A DNA stretch of 64,000 bases from Zhongshania aquimaris (GTDB lineage Bacteria; Pseudomonadota; Gammaproteobacteria; Pseudomonadales; Spongiibacteraceae), in assembly GCF_019312595.1 (NCBI RefSeq), contig NZ_JAHWDQ010000002.1:310001-374000 (forward strand). Direction: 5' to 3'. Position numbers and translations under genes: made by a program. Shown here one piece after another: positions 62,807-64,000 of this stretch; the stretch's first letter is position 1; the number at the start of each line of letters is the position of its first letter. Under the pieces are notes generated by a model, which saw only the letters and a list, made by a program, of their open reading frames with translations, ran no database searches and had not been told where the DNA came from.

Positions 62807-63532
62807 ATGACGGTAGTAAGGCCTAGTGAGCGCGCTTACGATGAAAAACGGGCATTGCGAATTACGCGCAATTTTACCTGCCACGCCGAGGGTTCGGTGT
62901 TAATTGAGATGGGTGACACCAAAGTTATTTGCACGGCCTCTGTACAGAACAGTGTGCCGGGCTTTTTGCGAGGTAAGGGCCAAGGTTGGGTAACGGCGGA
63001 ATACGGCATGTTGCCGCGATCTACCGGCAGCCGCATGGATCGCGAAGCCGCGCGGGGTAAGCAGAGCGGCCGCACACAAGAAATTCAGCGCCTTATCGGT
63101 CGTTCTTTGCGCGCCGCGATTGATTTGACGATGTTGGGCGAAAACACCATTTATTTGGATTGCGATGTTATTCAGGCTGACGGTGGTACGCGCACGGCGT
63201 CAATTACCGGCGCGTATATTGCGCTGGCCGATGCAGTTGCAAAATTACAGGCCGATGGCTTGATTACTGGCAACCCCCTGCAGCAGCAGGTGGCGGCAAT
63301 TTCTGTTGGTGTTTATCAGGGCGCGCCGGTACTGGATTTGGATTACGCCGAAGATTCTACCGCTGAAACGGATATGAATGTGGTGATGGATGATAAGGGC
63401 GGTGTTATTGAAGTTCAGGGAACCGCAGAAGGGGCCACGTTTAGTCGCACCGAAATGAACGCAATGATGGATTTAGCAGAGAAAGGGATTGCTGAGCTTA
63501 TTGCGGCGCAGAAGGAGGCGCTGAAGGCTTGA
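62807..63532 (+). CDS. rph: Ribonuclease PH
   Basis: This 241-residue phosphorolytic 3'-5' exoribonuclease trims tRNA precursors. [91 protein letters not shown] and [19 protein letters not shown] (in parts) are all canonical. AGGAGA lies 5 bases before the ATG. It is convergent with the ExoIII/Crc-like gene, in the rph-crc neighbourhood known from Pseudomonas. Confidence 0.97.
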   Translation: MTVVRPSERAYDEKRALRITRNFTCHAEGSVLIEMGDTKVICTASVQNSVPGFLRGKGQGWVTAEYGMLPRSTGSRMDREAARGKQSGRTQEIQRLIGRSLRAAIDLTMLGENTIYLDCDVIQADGGTRTASITGAYIALADAVAKLQADGLITGNPLQQQVAAISVGVYQGAPVLDLDYAEDSTAETDMNVVMDDKGGVIEVQGTAEGATFSRTEMNAMMDLAEKGIAELIAAQKEALKA

Positions 63533-63570
63533 CGGGAGCGGTGATTCCGGAGTCCAGAATAATGCCGCGC

Positions 63571-63613
63571 AAGGCGGGAAAGGCGAGGATCGTGGCCTTA
63601 CCTCTCCCGCCTT
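63571..63613. terminator. Convergent hairpin between rph and the ExoIII-like gene
   Basis: Outer arms AAGGCGGGA (63571-63579) and TCCCGCCTT (63605-63613) pair perfectly, and inner AAGGC and GCCTT also pair. There is no T tract on either side, so it is a probable bidirectional hairpin terminator or mRNA end protector. Confidence 0.5.
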
Positions 63614-63633
63614 CTGTTCAGCATCAAGCCAGC

Positions 63634-64000
63634 TTAAAACGGGCTCTCTGGTAGCTCAAAGTCGTAATCCATAATGACAGGCGCGTGCTTACCAAATTCT
63701 TGCACTTTGTAGATGGCGCCGTATTCCACCCGAGGCGTTATGTGCTCGGATGTAATCTGCATATCTACTCGCCAGCCGTTGGTGCCGGGCTCGCCATCTG
63801 GCCACCAGCTAAACTCATCGGCATCGGTGTTTACAAGGCGGAAGGCGTCTGCGTAGTGCTGTTCGCGGAAAAGGCGATCCAGCCATTGCTGTTCTTCTGC
63901 CAGACTGCCTGGCTTGCCGTGGTTACCGCGGACATCTTGGATGTCGATGGCGCGATGAGCAATATTCCAGTTACCGCAAATGATAAAGTCGCGGCGCTTA
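63634..64000 (-). CDS. Exonuclease III/Crc-like protein, C-terminal part (cut by window edge)
   Basis: Only the last 122 residues are visible. RDFIICGNWNIAHRAIDI, VRGNHGKPGSLAEEQQWLDRLF, FSWWPDGEPGTNGWRVDMQI and FGKHAPVIMDYD align with the C-terminal half of the ExoIII/AP-endonuclease family, closest in style to Crc of Pseudomonas, the post-transcriptional catabolite-repression partner of Hfq. The position beside rph supports that. The two catalytic aspartates visible in this part of the family are changed: GDxN reads GNWN, and SDHAP reads GKHAP. A nuclease-inactive, Crc-like role is therefore likelier than repair. Confidence 0.8.
   Translation of the reverse strand, partial: KRRDFIICGNWNIAHRAIDIQDVRGNHGKPGSLAEEQQWLDRLFREQHYADAFRLVNTDADEFSWWPDGEPGTNGWRVDMQITSEHITPRVEYGAIYKVQEFGKHAPVIMDYDFELPESPF

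Overview
The window is chromosomal DNA, about half G+C by eye and densely coded, from a gammaproteobacterium. The gene families point to a marine or aquatic heterotroph near Pseudomonas and the Cellvibrionales; a Spongiibacteraceae-like organism is my best guess, not a demonstrated assignment. Two stretches keep a neighbourhood known from Pseudomonas: rubredoxin reductase next to ubiC-ubiA (9.1-12.2 kb), and oxyR-recG followed by ridA-spoT-rpoZ-gmk-yicC-rph-crc (53.8-64 kb). No rRNA, tRNA, insertion sequence, prophage or CRISPR array was recognised.

Layout. 0-1.1 kb: small genes, including the start of a DUF1311/LprI-like protein cut by the window edge. 1.2-6.0 kb (minus): family III CoA-transferase, HSL-type esterase, class I HMG-CoA reductase and a dicarboxylate/amino-acid symporter, which together look like uptake and metabolism of mevalonate or a related C6 acid. 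6.1-6.4 kb: dispersed repeats. 6.4-9.0 kb: galE, a methyltransferase, and a lumazine synthase behind an FMN riboswitch. 9.1-15.1 kb: rubredoxin-rubredoxin reductase fusion, ubiC, ubiA, a large acyltransferase, trhP. 15.2-17.7 kb: two OmpA/thrombospondin-repeat proteins ending in a strong terminator. 17.8-29.6 kb: housekeeping and small-metabolism genes, a TRAP transporter whose permease and binding protein lie on opposite strands, uvrD, and a repeat-bearing lipoprotein. 29.8-39.8 kb: a HexR-like regulator and a signalling island (hybrid kinase, lone receiver, GGDEF-EAL protein, CheB-CheR-PAS fusion). 40.3-42.5 kb: a molybdopterin oxidoreductase.

42.6-51.2 kb is the most interesting region: ten closely packed plus-strand genes encoding a thermostable-hemolysin-family protein (GNAT-like), an AMP-binding ligase, a TenA/haem-oxygenase-like putative iron oxidase, a short-chain dehydrogenase, an exported TPR-like protein, an OmpR-type response regulator, a QseC-like kinase, a cupredoxin-fold protein, an FTR1 iron permease and a predicted outer-membrane barrel. 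A PmrA/QseB-type direct repeat, CTTAAG-N5-CTTAAA, lies just before the first gene. I read this as a self-regulated locus that makes an acyl- or aryl-derived small molecule and is linked to iron acquisition; its product is unknown to me.

51.2-64 kb: a degenerate PilZ protein, then oxyR-recG with a near-consensus LexA box upstream, a quinone oxidoreductase, a YeeZ-like protein, ridA, spoT, rpoZ, gmk, an HNH endonuclease gene that breaks the usual gmk-yicC adjacency, yicC, rph, and at the right edge an ExoIII/Crc-like protein whose visible catalytic motifs are altered.
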